The notes under the pieces were generated by a model that was not told the origin of the DNA, ran no database searches, and saw only the letters and a program-made list of their open reading frames with translations. 64,000 nucleotides of DNA from Tubiluchus corallicola. Its lineage: Eukaryota; Priapulida; Priapulimorpha; Priapulimorphida; Tubiluchidae. The DNA is taken from positions 124,001 to 188,000 of the forward strand of contig JAQGDQ010000085.1 in the NCBI GenBank assembly GCA_030141605.1, given 5' to 3'. The position numbers and the translations under genes are program-made. This document shows, one piece after another, positions 47,836 through 61,700 of this stretch. The stretch's first letter is position 1, and each line of letters starts with the position of its first letter.

Positions 47836-49113
47836 CAAATTAATAACTTACTATCTTGTAAGTAATATGGTCTATTGAAGCAATGTGGTCTTTTAAGCAA
47901 TATGGTGTTCTCTTTCTTAATAGTAACAAATCAGTTGGCCTAGCAATTATCGAATTAAGAATTATAATTGGGGATAATTAGACCTATACAACTTACATTA
48001 AGGCCCGATCCTTTTCCTGTTGATTTTAAGTTTATTTATTTATGTTTTTATTTATTATACACTGAACGCAAACAATCATAGAGTCTGTCTTGACAATACA
48101 CGTAAATATGACGAATTTAACTAATAGTGTTTATTAATGACAAATTAGCCTGAGGAGACTCATGCGGCAGTGTAGACCAATCATCCTCATATTCAGCATT
48201 CTAGCATACATTCTAGCGTTCGCAGATAGCAAATTTGAAACTTCTATCAATTATTGGACGTTTATTGATGACACTCATGTTGTCTTTTGTTTATCAAGTC
48301 ATTTTAACAAGTTTTAATGCGTTGAAATTTAAACGAAATATAATGTTGCCGTATAACTGTTAATTTCTGACAATTTCTGATTTATTTCTTGCACTCTTGT
48401 GGTTTCAAAATGTGACATTGTATCCCTTTTGAAGTGTGGTATTTTACATGTAAACAATAATGAAAAAATAGCACTAGTAATTTTGTGTGATGTTTTTCTC
48501 TTTTCACAGCGGTGGTTTGAAACGTAGTGCTTTTTCGTTGTTTTAGTTGTGTTTTTAATGCCTCTATTGTTGTCATTAAGAATTAAATTTGTGTTGATAA
48601 GAGTGTTTTGCATTATAGCTGCAGTTGATAAGAGTTAATCAAAATGTGAATCTGCTATTTTGTATTATCTCTTGAACACTTAATTTGCTTAATCCTAATA
48701 AAATCCAGTGAACTTGTATATCATGAAATGTATATTGTAAGTGGACTTAGTAATTAGCTGAAGATAATGATTATTTTAAAAACTTGTTTCTCTACTACAT
48801 AAGTCAATATTAATTCTGACAATAATAACGAAAACAGTGTAAGCGTAATTTTTCCACTGATGAAGTATTATTAATAACGCCTGACATCGGTGTAATATTA
48901 TTGGTAGAACTGTACACGTTGTTAATGTTATTAACAGGAAGATTTAATAATATTTGTTTTATTAGTAATTGTTTTGTTTATATGTAGTGTCATTATATTT
49001 CAAAACAAAAAAATTGTATGCATGGCATGTTTTTTCTTGTACATTTCAAAATCGAAACTGTGCGTATGTCTTGTTCTTTTTCTTGTATTGTATGTATTTT
49101 TGACACTAATAAA
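47836..49113 (+). other. 3' UTR / downstream region of the TSP1-repeat gene
   Basis: No coding sequence is seen. AATAAA occurs on the plus strand at 48697-48702 and 49108-49113; either could end the transcript. Confidence 0.4.
49108..49113 (+). promoter_or_regulatory. Candidate poly(A) signal of the TSP1-repeat gene
   Basis: AATAAA on the plus strand about 1.27 kb after the stop. The alternative at 48697 is closer to the stop. Confidence 0.35.
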
Positions 49114-49542
49114 TATCTATATATCTTTGACAGCATTTCAGTAGCGTTTTCGATCGGTGCAGAAATGTATTTGTAATAGTATTAAGCTTGCCAATAATTG
49201 GTCATTTTCAGCTCAAATGTTGTAAACGTTTCGCTGATTGGCTTGCGGTGCTCAAATTCAGTACTCAAATGTTGTGCATGATTCAGTGTAGATATGTTGT
49301 GAACCTACCTGTAATTGGCTATTTTCGTGCTCAAATGTTGCAAATACTTCGCTGATACTGCGCTCAAATTCACTGACTTCAGTGTTGCATGATGTGTGAG
49401 CAACCCGCTGGATAGTAAGACATTGCAAATTGAGTAGGTTTACTTCATTTGCCCATGTGGGTTGTTATTACGTACAACATAATTTTGGCAAAAAACGAAG
49501 AGATGATAGTTGAATTTGCAAAGTACAAAAGACTTTTTGATT

Positions 49543-49615
49543 CGCCCAACGTGGGGCTCGAACCCACGACCCTGAGATTAAGAGTCTCATGCTCTACCGA
49601 CTGAGCTAGCCGGGC
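49543..49615 (-). tRNA. tRNA-Lys (CUU)
   Basis: 73 nt on the minus strand. The acceptor GCCCGGC pairs with GTTGGGC, with two G-U pairs, and the discriminator is G. The A box reads TAGCTCAGTCGG, the B box GGTTCGAGCCC, and the loop CTCTTAA has anticodon CTT. The cloverleaf is intact and has no intron. Confidence 0.96.
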
Positions 49616-52600
49616 TGGTCGATACTAACGATGCTCAGTCGTTCCCCATGAGGGCTTGCTTGTGAGGCTCTGGATAAACGTTAACTATTTACTTTTGCGT
49701 CTCTTCATTATAAAAAGCAGCTGAAGCAATGCTTGATTTAGTTAATCATCACGAACTGCCTTTAACAGTTTAACTAAACAAAACAACAACAACAAAAAAC
49801 ACAGAAAGATACAAAATCGAGTGCCATTTTTTGGATTTTATAGCTATATAATAATAATAATAACACACTCACTATAAGCACAGAATCCACATCACAAAAA
49901 ACGTCTGTGTTAAATGAAAAATGACCGTTGGGTTACGTGAAATGACCGTTGGCTATCTCTCGATCGACGATTATAGTTCTACTAAGAAAAGCAAAAGGAA
50001 TGCATCGAATTTGTTGAAATATCGTTAGTAAAAATTGCTATCCTCTATAGCTGGCTAACTGTTAGCAACTAAATTAATATTAACTCTTGACCTCTACGTT
50101 GATTAGATATTTTTCTTATAATTATTATATATCCTAACATGTATACATATAATTGTATGTTCTTTAATCAAACTAACTTGTGCATGGATCTGGTGGCTAT
50201 CTGCGTGTGCATTATGTATCATAACGACTTTATTCATACGACCACTAAGTTTTTTCCGGAACAGCCTATAGGACTTATATTATGCGCTGTCAGCAAAGGC
50301 AACGTGCAGCGCAATTGAGCAGTATGTATACACTAAAAGTATTTTTACAGATAAACTACATAAAATTTTCCCTGTTATTCTAAACACATGAGTAACGCAC
50401 GAAAATTCCCTACAAATAATTATGCTGCTTTTCGCTTTGATTCTACATGTCATCTAGGCCTGTACGTAACAGCACTTTGAAAACTAACTTCGTTTCATCT
50501 TCAAACCCGCAGCCAGAAATATCGATTAATGGCAGAAATCGAACTAGAGAAAAAACAAAGTCAACATAAACATACAAGCACTTATGCAAATTCGTCATTA
50601 TAATGATCGAAGTAATGAAGTTATTTTTACCACAGGTACGGCGTATACTGTTAAATTATAATTATGAAATGACTAATAAAAATGCTACAATGCAGGACAT
50701 AAGTTATAAAACAGTAAGCAAAACAGGGTGTATCTATAACGTTATGGAAAATATCACTGAATACAATGCTGTATAGTTTTATATACAGCTCTTGACATCT
50801 AGACTGTACAGCTGCGCACTCATTTACGATATATATATATAGATCAGGAGTATCATTCTATAGGAGCATCCGTGCATATAAGTATGTTATACCTTTTGAA
50901 ACTTTGCAAAACGTCGCACGTTTCATTGCGTTTTTGCAACTCGGTTTTGCTTTGCATTTTATAACCAATTTGAGTAACCATACTATTGTTGCAAGTTAAA
51001 CCGCCGATTTGGTTCACCGTGCAATAGATTCGTAGAATCAGTAGTTTACTTGCGGACGTCATAGCAAGCGACTCCGTTGATTGGCTCGGAGCGGAATCTG
51101 CAGTTTGACAGCTGAGGCTCACGAAGCCTTATACGTGGATAACAATAATCAGGGCCTGTTCTACCAATAGACAAACTAGTTGCGTTATACGTATTCCTGT
51201 CAAAACGTATCAGTCATGAATGTTAGGAAGTGTCTTTTTTGGTTTTTAAAGATTATGACATTTTACGTAAACGTTACTGACGCATTATTCTGCTTTTTGC
51301 TCACAATTTTTATGGTATAATAACTTACATTTAATTCCTGACCGTACAGTTCTGTGTGATGTTATTAAAGACGTTAAAGAAAAGTATGACTGATAACTTT
51401 CATCTTGTACATGAAGAATTTAAGTTTTTACCAGACAATGTAAGATTAAATATACTCTTTTAAAGAGCAAATCACTTTAAATTTTCATTTGTTGCCATTT
51501 CAATCAAAGCATTCAATATTTGCTAAACTCTAAACACCTTTCATTTTTTCTTTTTAAGCTTTATTTCAATTGTACCATTTAGATTTATATGTACAGTTGA
51601 ATATAATTTGCAGTTGCGAATTTGTTACACTAATTACTTTTTTACTAATCTGTGCAAAGCATAAACGACATGATGTGTACCTTGTATATCATGTATGTAT
51701 ATGATAAATAAACATGTCTATATCTGTGTATACATATAGCCTCAGGTATAGTAATAATCCTTCCCTTAATAAAAAAAATCTTGCTATAGCATTTATCTAA
51801 TTATGACAGATAAATCTATCAGAATTGAAGTCTTCGGAACTAAATGCAAGAAACGAAAAGTAAAAAAGCTCGTGAGTGGCGACATTGAAGAGCAAAAACA
51901 TTCGCCATTGAAACATTTGAAACCAGACCGGTGTTACGGTTGTGAAGCTAGTGACATGATTGAATGTATACGTGGAAAGTAGGGATAGACCAGTTAGGGA
52001 TTTAAACATTTTCTGTGATGAAAAGGACGAGAGAAAAATCTAGACAAAAATAACTGAAATTGTAGAAATTTAATTGCTCCTGAAGACTATAATTAAAACT
52101 CTATTTTGCGGATGTGATGTGGACCGTGGGGAAGGTGTTGACTGTTGAGCTGGGGGCGGTAAAAATAGTTTTGTCCAGGGCGTCAAATTAGGTAGAGACG
52201 GCCCGGACAACAATAATTCAGGTATGTTGGCTCATTCGACGCCTGAACATAATAATTATGTAACTTATTATATCTACGACTTGATTTATAATCTAATAAA
52301 TTTCTAGATAATGAATTATATTATTACATAATTACTTAAATAAAATTTCATGATTAAAATGGCAGTATGTGCGAAGCTTACGGAGTAGCTGGTATTGTAT
52401 ATTTTCTTAAGACTTGAGTATACTTTAAAATTTGATGAGTAATGTTGTGCATGTATGCACAAGTGAAAGAAAGGGATGGTTATTATCACAACAAGGTTTA
52501 CGAAGTCCTTATAATTCATTTGTAAACCTTGTTGTAGTTAACTATTTTTTCCTCGAATAGGCTATTATGGTGTTTTGTCAAAATAACCTAAACGCTTACA

Positions 52601-54453
52601 GTGCTCCCCGACTAAATTGATTAAACGATAGAGCATTGCTCTCTGGGCTTTGTGCCCGCCATTTAATACAAAATACAACCGTCTTATATATTTTTTACCA
52701 TTTACAGTTCTTGTGAAGATCGGAAATGTTTCACATTTATAGGCATCAAATTACCCTACCAAGCTAGGCTATTGTAGACAGCAAAATCTGGAGTGTTTAA
52801 TTCTTTTGTATAGCACTTATATTATATTTTCCTAATCATATTGATAATAGATTGTACTATATCTGGAACAGTACTGACCTAGTTGACTGTGTGGTTGTTC
52901 GCCACTCTTTCTCTTCACTAATTGTATTTCCTTCTACATAATTATTTTTCATTCTATTGAACTTCAGAAATATCTACATGTTTCTATGTACTGTTAAATA
53001 TGCAAGAGATAAATAAATAAATATATATATATGTGTGTCTTATCTTGAAATAGTACTATTGACCTCAAACTACAGTTTGTCTGATAACTATATCTGACAT
53101 GTTGATGTAACATTATCATATATGTACTATAAGATTATAATCAAAACTGAAAAGCATTAGTTTTTCACATTTCCAGTTTATTTGAACATGGTGTAACTGT
53201 GTTGCAATGATGACAGCATTCAACAAAACCTAAACAGTAAAACAGTGAACTTTCAATGTTCTATTCAACAACAATAAAGCCTACTTCCTGATTCTGAACA
53301 TTATTTAAATTGCTAATACAAATAAAGCTTCTGGCAAATGTAAGATTCACTTACCAAGGAAAAGGTGATGGTTATGACTTTTAATAATAAGGGAGAATTG
53401 CACTAAATCAGAGTTGTGCAAAAAAGGCTTAAAAAAGCTTGCATCCAACTAACTTCACTTAAATAAACAAATAAAGTGTACTTGCATTTTGAATAAAGAA
53501 AATTGGATAGAGTCACAATACAAAAAAATTAGACTCATTGTTTTATGGTATGGTATGAACACAGCAGCACCAATTATGCAATAAAATGAGAATACAAACA
53601 AACTGTTTTATTGAACTTCATTGTTACTTCAAACTACCTTCGAGCACAGCGTTGGAGCTGCAATATAGGAACAAAAATTCCACTGTTTACATTTCAAAAA
53701 AGCTATATGTACCGAGATCTTTTGCATTTAAACTGGAAAAGTTAAAAACTGTTTTTGCTTTTGTAACATACATCTTTTGTTCAATTATTGTTCGGTAAAG
53801 CACGGCCCAAGAATACCATCTACACTATACAAGGACCGAATCTACACAGTTTAAATGCTGCAGTATTGTCCAATAAAGGTACAGATTAAGTTTGTTAGTA
53901 TTTAGTGCATATCAAACAGCAGCTTTGAAGAGTTTCAATGAGTACTCTGTCAGTAAAATCTAACCAATATTTGTACAAAGGAGAGATTTACCTTTAATTT
54001 AACAAGCCATTAAACTCAGAGGAATTTTGTTGTTGTTAAATGCAGTAATAATAACAAATAACCAAAATTAACATGTAGAGCACGTGCAGAGATAAATATC
54101 CATAGATGTTTCTTACAATCGTTTTGTTTTGAAACACCTTCGTAGATCTTAGTGTTAAAAAACTAGTTTGTGTAGTTATCTGAAGTTATTGGAATAAGGG
54201 AAGTCGCATTTTTATTACGTCCTAACGTGGACAACACACACTCTAGCAACGTTTCCTACGAATTTTTAAGACAATTCCCATATTTTTCATCAAAAGCTGA
54301 ATGTTAAACTATCATATATAAAATGAATTTACAAAAAAGAAAAATCCAAGTTAAACTGCCAAAATACACAACCGTACTGATAAGGAAATTAATACGTAAA
54401 AGGGAGAGGCACATTGAAATTGCACTAAGAAACAAAGTTAGTAACAAAAAGAC
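49616..54453. other. Intergenic between TSP1-repeat gene and glutamate synthase
   Basis: AT-rich and without supported genes. A slightly GC-richer stretch at about 51040-51115 has CCAAT-box and TGACGTC motifs on the minus strand but no linked exon. TA-rich runs occur at 50827-50842 and 53018-53032. The part below 55586 may include the 3' UTR of glutamate synthase. Confidence 0.45.
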
Positions 54454-54566
54454 CAGGGCTCAGTTTCAAAAAGCCATCACTAACTTAACGACGTCCTTAT
54501 TAATAATTAAGTGAATTTAATAACGATGTCGCTAACTTAGTGACATCTTTATGAAACTGGCCCCTG
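54454..54566. mobile_element. Palindromic MITE, 113 bp
   Basis: The two halves are near-complementary: 'cagggctcagtttcaaaaa' at the left end and 'tttatgaaactggcccctg' at the right. Stems are about 50 bp and the loop is very short. Class unknown; there is no coding sequence. Confidence 0.85.
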
Positions 54567-55585
54567 TATTGAAAACAATGCAGTGTTCACAAACATGCAA
54601 ACCAATACACTCACTAAATATAAAAATACTAGAAACACAAAACTACAACCCATGAATAAACACTGTGCATATGAAGTACTAGCATAAATATATATATAAG
54701 TAGTTTAGACCAACAGCCCCGTAACATTTCTTATACATACTAATTGTAGTTATAACATGTGCATTAGTATTGTTGCCAATTGCTTAGGAAGCATCACAGT
54801 ATATGTAAACTTTGGCCACCTACCTGGAAACTTTTGGTAATTCATATAATTTTGTTTAATCGTTGTTTACTTGAACAGACGAATAAAACTAGATACACTG
54901 TTTCAGCAGCTTACCAAAAACTGAAACTATACTTACTTGTTTCATAGTAATAAAGTACTTTTAAATCTCTCACATGATTTTATTTAAACTTCTTTTTCTT
55001 TTGTAATTTTGCCCTTTTTTCCAACCTACTTCTAAGCAGTAAAGTGTCTAAGATACTATTAAGATAATAATCTAGTTACCAACATCTCAGCTGCTGCTAA
55101 ACTTTTGCTATGCTACTGGAAAACGTTGCCAGTTAACATATTTTGTCAATTCGTCTATTCGTGGATAATGCCGTACTACTTGGGTAAAATAAAAATAAAC
55201 TGTCAAGAAATCCAGTTGACAATTGCGATTGTTGGAAATTGAACTTTGAACGTAATAAATTTGTCTGAACATTGTGACAAAAGCTTTTGAGTCACATGAT
55301 TATTTTATACAGAGGCAATAATTGAGAAAATTTGTTGTTTTTAATGTATAAGTTAGGTAAGGATAAACCAAAGGTTGGATAACAGTACTAGATGATAATT
55401 ACTTTCAATTTACCATAGCTTAACATTCTTTCCCCTGAGTTCGTGAACGTTCTCATAATAAGCCCAGTATGTCCTTGTGAAATACACTACACTTAACTCC
55501 ATGCAACACTTCTATATCCTAAGTTTTAAAGCCCATTCTATTCAAAACTTACTTAAATTTAAACATATTATTAAGCGCACAGGGA

Positions 55586-55737
55586 TTACACATAGAGGCC
55601 TCTGGATTTGGAAGGGACGACAATGCCCCCTGGGCCAGCGAGTGACGTACGTCCCATTAGATCCAAGTCTATTTGTCTCGCGGCTTGACGCCCTTCGTTG
55701 ATTGCATGAACAACCAAAGACTGACCGCGTCTGCAAT
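55586..55737 (-). CDS. GOGAT last exon and stop
   Basis: The acceptor reads 'tctcttatag'. Encodes [36 protein letters not shown] and [11 protein letters not shown], then TAA. Confidence 0.95.
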
Positions 55738-58700
55738 CTATAAGAGATAAATCAGGTTCAAATTACTTCAGGTAATTATATGATATTTTCAAGCTAAAAC
55801 AAATGTGCACGTAGTAAAGTTGCTGAAGTTGCTTTAGCAAAATTCCCACTCAAAAATGTGTCATTACTTTTCATTATCGTTAGACTGTTATACCATCATA
55901 TCGTTATCAATGCCAGTTACAAAAAATATAAGCTGCCATCTTTTCAAAACAAATCACCTTAAACTTCATTAAGCTTAAATTTCCGAATTTTTCAAAAATC
56001 GTTTTGGGTCATAGTCATATCACCCCAAAGAATGCCACATTCAAATGCTGTAACGTGTTCAGATATACTACGATAGTCAAACGAAATGAAACAATCCTAC
56101 CTCCGGCAGCATATACGGTAATCACCGAGGTGTTGTACTTTCCATCCGGAGTTTTAAAGTTCGACCTCTCATCTTGCGCTACAGTCAGCTCCTTCAAGAA
56201 TGCATCCTCCGGACCGAGAAAACCCAGCGCTAACATCACCATGTCACAATCCCACACTTTCTCTGTACCTAAAATCAGCGTAGATTTAATACTATTTATT
56301 CTTCATGGAATACAAACAGAAGGATTGATTTGATCAAATAATCGTTCACAGGCAGACACGACTGCGGAAGAATTATTTTCAGTAAATACCTGGTTTCTCT
56401 TTCATTTGCCAACGTCCTGAATCGTCTTTAGTCCAGTCTACTTCTATTGTTCTGACACCGGCTACATTATTATTTTCATCACCTATAAATTCCTGTAAAA
56501 AAGCAAATGTACACTGTTGTATGCGTATGTTTACAAAGCACAATTTAGAGAACATTTTGAACTAGATCAAAGATAAAATACATATAGGAATAATTTAAGT
56601 GTGATCAATTTTAAATTACTGTAATCCAGTCTGAATGTCTACTTCATAACGTTGTTTAAAATAAATGATATAATATATTATGCATACAGACATACAAATC
56701 ATAATAAGATTGTGTATGTAATCATGTTGTACAATAAAAAACTGCTCTAGCTTCTTGCAACGATTTTAACTCGTTACCTTAGTGAGAATGCTGAAGTTGC
56801 GCGGATCTTTGCCGTAAACGAGTTTGACTTCATCATGACCGTAGTCGCAGCGGAACACACGAGGCCACTGCGGCCAGGGGTTATCCGGAGCGCGCTCTTC
56901 TGGTGGTTCAGGCAGAATCTCAAAGGTGGTTATCTGCTTGGCCCCCTATAACAGTTACATGGTAATCTGAATACTAAATGTTAAATACGAATCCAGTCTC
57001 AACGCTAGCACACATTGACAGCTGGTTCTGTTCCCATCATCAAAGTTAGTTTTTATGACACTAATTTCAAGTATTTTAAATGAAGCATCGATTTTAGCAT
57101 CACAGCTCACTGATAAGGTTCCAGAAAAGTCAATAGATGCTCTTTTGTATTACTTTATAAAATCCGACATTTATCCAGGTAAAATACTCATATCAGATTC
57201 AAAACGCGTTGATGTTTTTGCAAATGCGATAAATGCGTGATCCATCATCATCATCACCACCATCACCAGTCTCCTTCATCACATCATATAGATCATCATT
57301 AGATATTCTGTCAGGCCACTTAATTCCTAGTAATTTTCTATAGAGACATCTTTTCTAGAATGCAGATTGATTTGCGTTGAATGAGAAATCACAGCACAAC
57401 TCAGGTAACCTGTCTTCCTCAATATACAAAGTGTATCAAGAAAATATTCCATTTAGCTAAATAAGAACAGTTGATTTCAGATGAAAATTACAGACTAATT
57501 TTACCTGTCTCAATGCAGTACCGATACAATCAACACCTGTGTCACCACCACCGATTACTAGAACATTTTTGTCCTTGCCAACCAACTTCAAGTCATTGAC
57601 TGGGTCTCCCCACAGCTTCTTCTGTGATTCCGTCAAGTAATTCATGGCAAAATGAATGCCTTTGCAAGTGCGACCTTAAAAACAGGAAATAAGTAAAGAA
57701 TCATGAAAATTTCATTAAACTTGAGTTTATTTTTCTTTTAACACAAACCAATGCATAATTAACAGTTTCACGCAGCAAACTTCGCAAGACTATATGTATT
57801 GGGAAACGATTTCACTACTTTCTTTTACTAAAATTTTCCAGTCAAATAAACTTTTTAAACAACAGACGATATTAACAAATATGAACTCAACAATCTAAAA
57901 ATAAGTCACAGTTTACAACTTTTAAATTAGTAAGTAAAGTTTATGATGAAAAAATACAAAAACGTACCTGGTATTGACAAATCTCGAGGTCTTGTTGCAC
58001 CAGTGGCAAGTAATATGGCATCGAAATCAGCCAATAAGCTTCTGGCAGAAATGTCACGTCCAATTTCTGAATCTGTTACAAATGTGATGCCTTCTGCAGT
58101 CATAAGATCTATTCTTCTTTGTACGACCTGAAAAAAAGCAGTTGTTGCTATTAGAAAATAAGAAAAGTGGTCAATTTGAAACAAAATGTCAATATTTAAT
58201 CAAATCAAGTTAGTGAAAAAAATAATTACTAATTTTATTCAATCAATTGTCAAAATAAACCAATTTTGAGCCAATTTTTACTTTCTTCGCACCAATCGCA
58301 TCTGTTAGCAAGTAAAACATCACAACAAATACATATATTCACAATGCAACACAACAAAATTATAATTATTATTTAACAATTTGTTTATTTATATTATGGA
58401 CAGCAGTAGTAAGGAAGCATCAAGTGGAGAAGCTGAAATTACTACAAGGCATTAACAGAAACCTGTCTTAGGAAAACACTCAAAATGATACACACACATT
58501 TCTAAGATTCTACAAAACAATACATTGTTTTATTAATAAATGACAAGAAAACACGAAATATATGTAAAGTTAAATTTCTGATAACAGCACATTATTATTT
58601 AATTTAATTTAACTGCCGACAGCTAGCAATTTATAAAAGAGAACAAACTGTGCATGGAAAACATACATCTTTACTTAGCTTCATCCTGGGTATACCATAC

Positions 58701-61700
58701 TGTAGCAAACCTCCGCAACGATTATCCCTTTCGTACACCGTCACCAAATGACCAGCCTGTTAAAAGCACAACAACATATAATGTAATGTAAAATGTAGGA
58801 AGATATAGCGCACTACTACAGTATTTAAAATCTCAGCACACTGAACAATAGAACATATTTAAATTGAAATTCCTTAAAGATACATTATTTATTCATAAGA
58901 CACATATAAAATACAGTAAAATTTAAAATACATTAAAAAATTGAAAATTAATTCATCAATAAACAGTACAATTTAAACAAATGTGTTTTAAGTTGTTTAG
59001 AAGAGTCTAATGAGTTTGCACAGCATATAGTAACAAGTAAGTTATTCCAGAGGTATACAGCAGAAACAGAAAAAGCTTTTTTGTCGTGGAATACTGTATT
59101 TGAAACTGGCTGATATAAAGGAATTTGATCATTATAATTATAACAAAGTGTTAGGCTTGTGTTATGACGTATCTGTGAGATGCGCAGGCACCAAACCATG
59201 TAGTATTTTGTAGTAATGCAAAGAATTTTCAATTGAATTTGGAACTTTATCAGCAGCCAATGTAACTCTCTTGAAATAGGTGTAATGTGATCGTATTTTC
59301 TAGTTTTGGTAATGAGACGAGCAGCAAAGTTCTGAATTACCAGAAGTTTACAATATTCATATTCAAGAAGTCCAAAAATTAACTATTGCAGTAATCAAGT
59401 TTGGATGTTATTGAAGCATGTATGAGTTTTTCCATCGTTTGGTGGTTGAGAATATGTCCGATTTTTCCAATTTTCAACAAAACCAAATCTGACCTTCTAA
59501 GGTTTGCTACAAGGTTTGACAATAAGTGTACCAAAAGTGTTAGAAGTTACTCCAACATTGTTTATGTTTTGTGAAGGACCGATACAGTCGTGACAAATCT
59601 CCGTATAACAACAACTTTACAATCTCACACGTGTTTAACAATATCACAGGAATGGTTAAACAGGAATTGTTTAGAAACCTGCCGGTATTTCACTTGTATT
59701 AAACGAAAAACATAGAGTCTCATAAGCAGTAATTATTGAGTTGGTTCTGTAGCTACTACTGATAAAATGTTTCAAAATTCTAGTTTTATGAACATAATGG
59801 TAAACATTCACAAAATTATGGGTGGGCTTTTCGGATAGGTTTAATTAATTACTGAATTTCTAGTTAAGAGAATGCCACAAGTTTTTTTGTCACAATAATT
59901 GGATTTGGCAATACTTTGTCAGCAGCCATATCATTTCCTAGTAAAAAATTTTGGATGGTGCCCTCTGGTGGTGGTTAGTTTTAAGTGTGACAGAGACAGA
60001 GTGAGTGAATCACCGGATTATTTTCTAAGACTGGAAATTTCAGAAATGCCACTAAGTTTGCCAGCACAACAATACTGATTGGAAGCATTCCTGAACTTCT
60101 GTTCTGAACCGCAATGTTCTGAACTTTATATGTAAAAAATACAACACTACAGTGGAACCCAGTCTGATGCTATTATGACATTTAATGACATACAACAGGA
60201 AAGATCCTTGATATCTGTATTTGTGCCCCAATCCTTAAACAAACTAAGATTCTAGATTATCTTTAATATGCGAGAATCTTAAATCTTTTATCTTAAATTT
60301 TAAGAGAAAAGTTACAAAGTTTAGCACATTAAAGGTAAAGAACTCATTTAAAGATTACGTTTCAAGATACCTGATTATAGGTTCTTGCAACACCGTATAT
60401 TGTAATATAATTACAAAAGTACTGAAATGAGTGTGAATATTACAAAGTTGAGCTTCTGAAGATATGTTATTTTACTAACATCCCATTATCAGTTTTACTA
60501 ACATTCTGCTGTCTTTGTAAGCTGCATATTTCTATGCGAAATAAACTAATAACAATGATAATATGACTTCACCTTATTCAACTGTGCTGCAGCAGCTAAT
60601 CCTGCAGGTCCACTTCCCACTATTGCCACCTTTCTGCCAGTTCTCTGCTTAGGAACCATCGGTTTCATCCACCCCTTCTCAAATGCGTGATCAATAATAG
60701 AACATTCGATGTTTTTAATAGTGACTGGAGGCGAGCTGATTCCCACACAACAAGCACCCTGAAAAGCAAGGATTGGTCAAACGTCAACATTCTAATGAAA
60801 TAGCCAAAAGTTGGACCAAAACTTGTCTCGCCAAAACAGTAACTGCTGTTTAAGCATTAAATGAAAACCGGATGATTGTGTAGACATTAATACAAAATAA
60901 AGTATGCCTAAAATATTGAAAACTACAACAGCTTTTTTTAAAACAAAGCTTAGATTAACTAATAATTACCTTGGATAGTTAAATTTAGTTAAAATGTCAA
61001 AGCTACGCAGGGCTCGGTGAATCCACTAAGACTGGCAATGGTGCTTTTTTGCGACATTCATATAGCTGACAAATAGGCATGGTACACGATAAGCATGATC
61101 ATGAAGTACAGTGTATGTCTGTGTCATCAGTGTGACGTATAGCTGAGTTTCACATCATGTGCCATCACATCAGCATTTTATAGCTATTGTCGCTTACTCA
61201 AACGTGCTTTATGCACAAGGAAGATGCCTACCATTGCACAAATTGTGGTTTGTTTGTGATATAAGTGATAGCTGTGTTCCGTTGCCGTTAATTAACTTTC
61301 CAAGGAATTATTCAAATATTAGAAACAATCGCTAACTTTTATAAGCAGGAAAATGTATATTTTGGACAAGATAGTTAATTAAAACGAGATCGCAGATGAG
61401 TCTAATCAATTGTTTGGTTTTCCTTTAAGCAATAGCGCTGCAAAATTAACAATGAACTTACAATTAACAATGAACAAAACTTGCCATAGCAAAATTGAAT
61501 AAGTTACCTCGCACGGAGCAGGGCAAACTCTGCCAGTGAATTCTGGGAAATTATTTGTCTGCAGTAACTGCTCGAGAGCTTCTTCCCAATTTTCCAGGAA
61601 GACCAAGTCGTTCCACTTCGGGATGATATTACCCAATGGGCAGCCGGTCTCTGACTGACAGAATGGGATACCGCATTCCATGCACCTGTAATATTATAAA

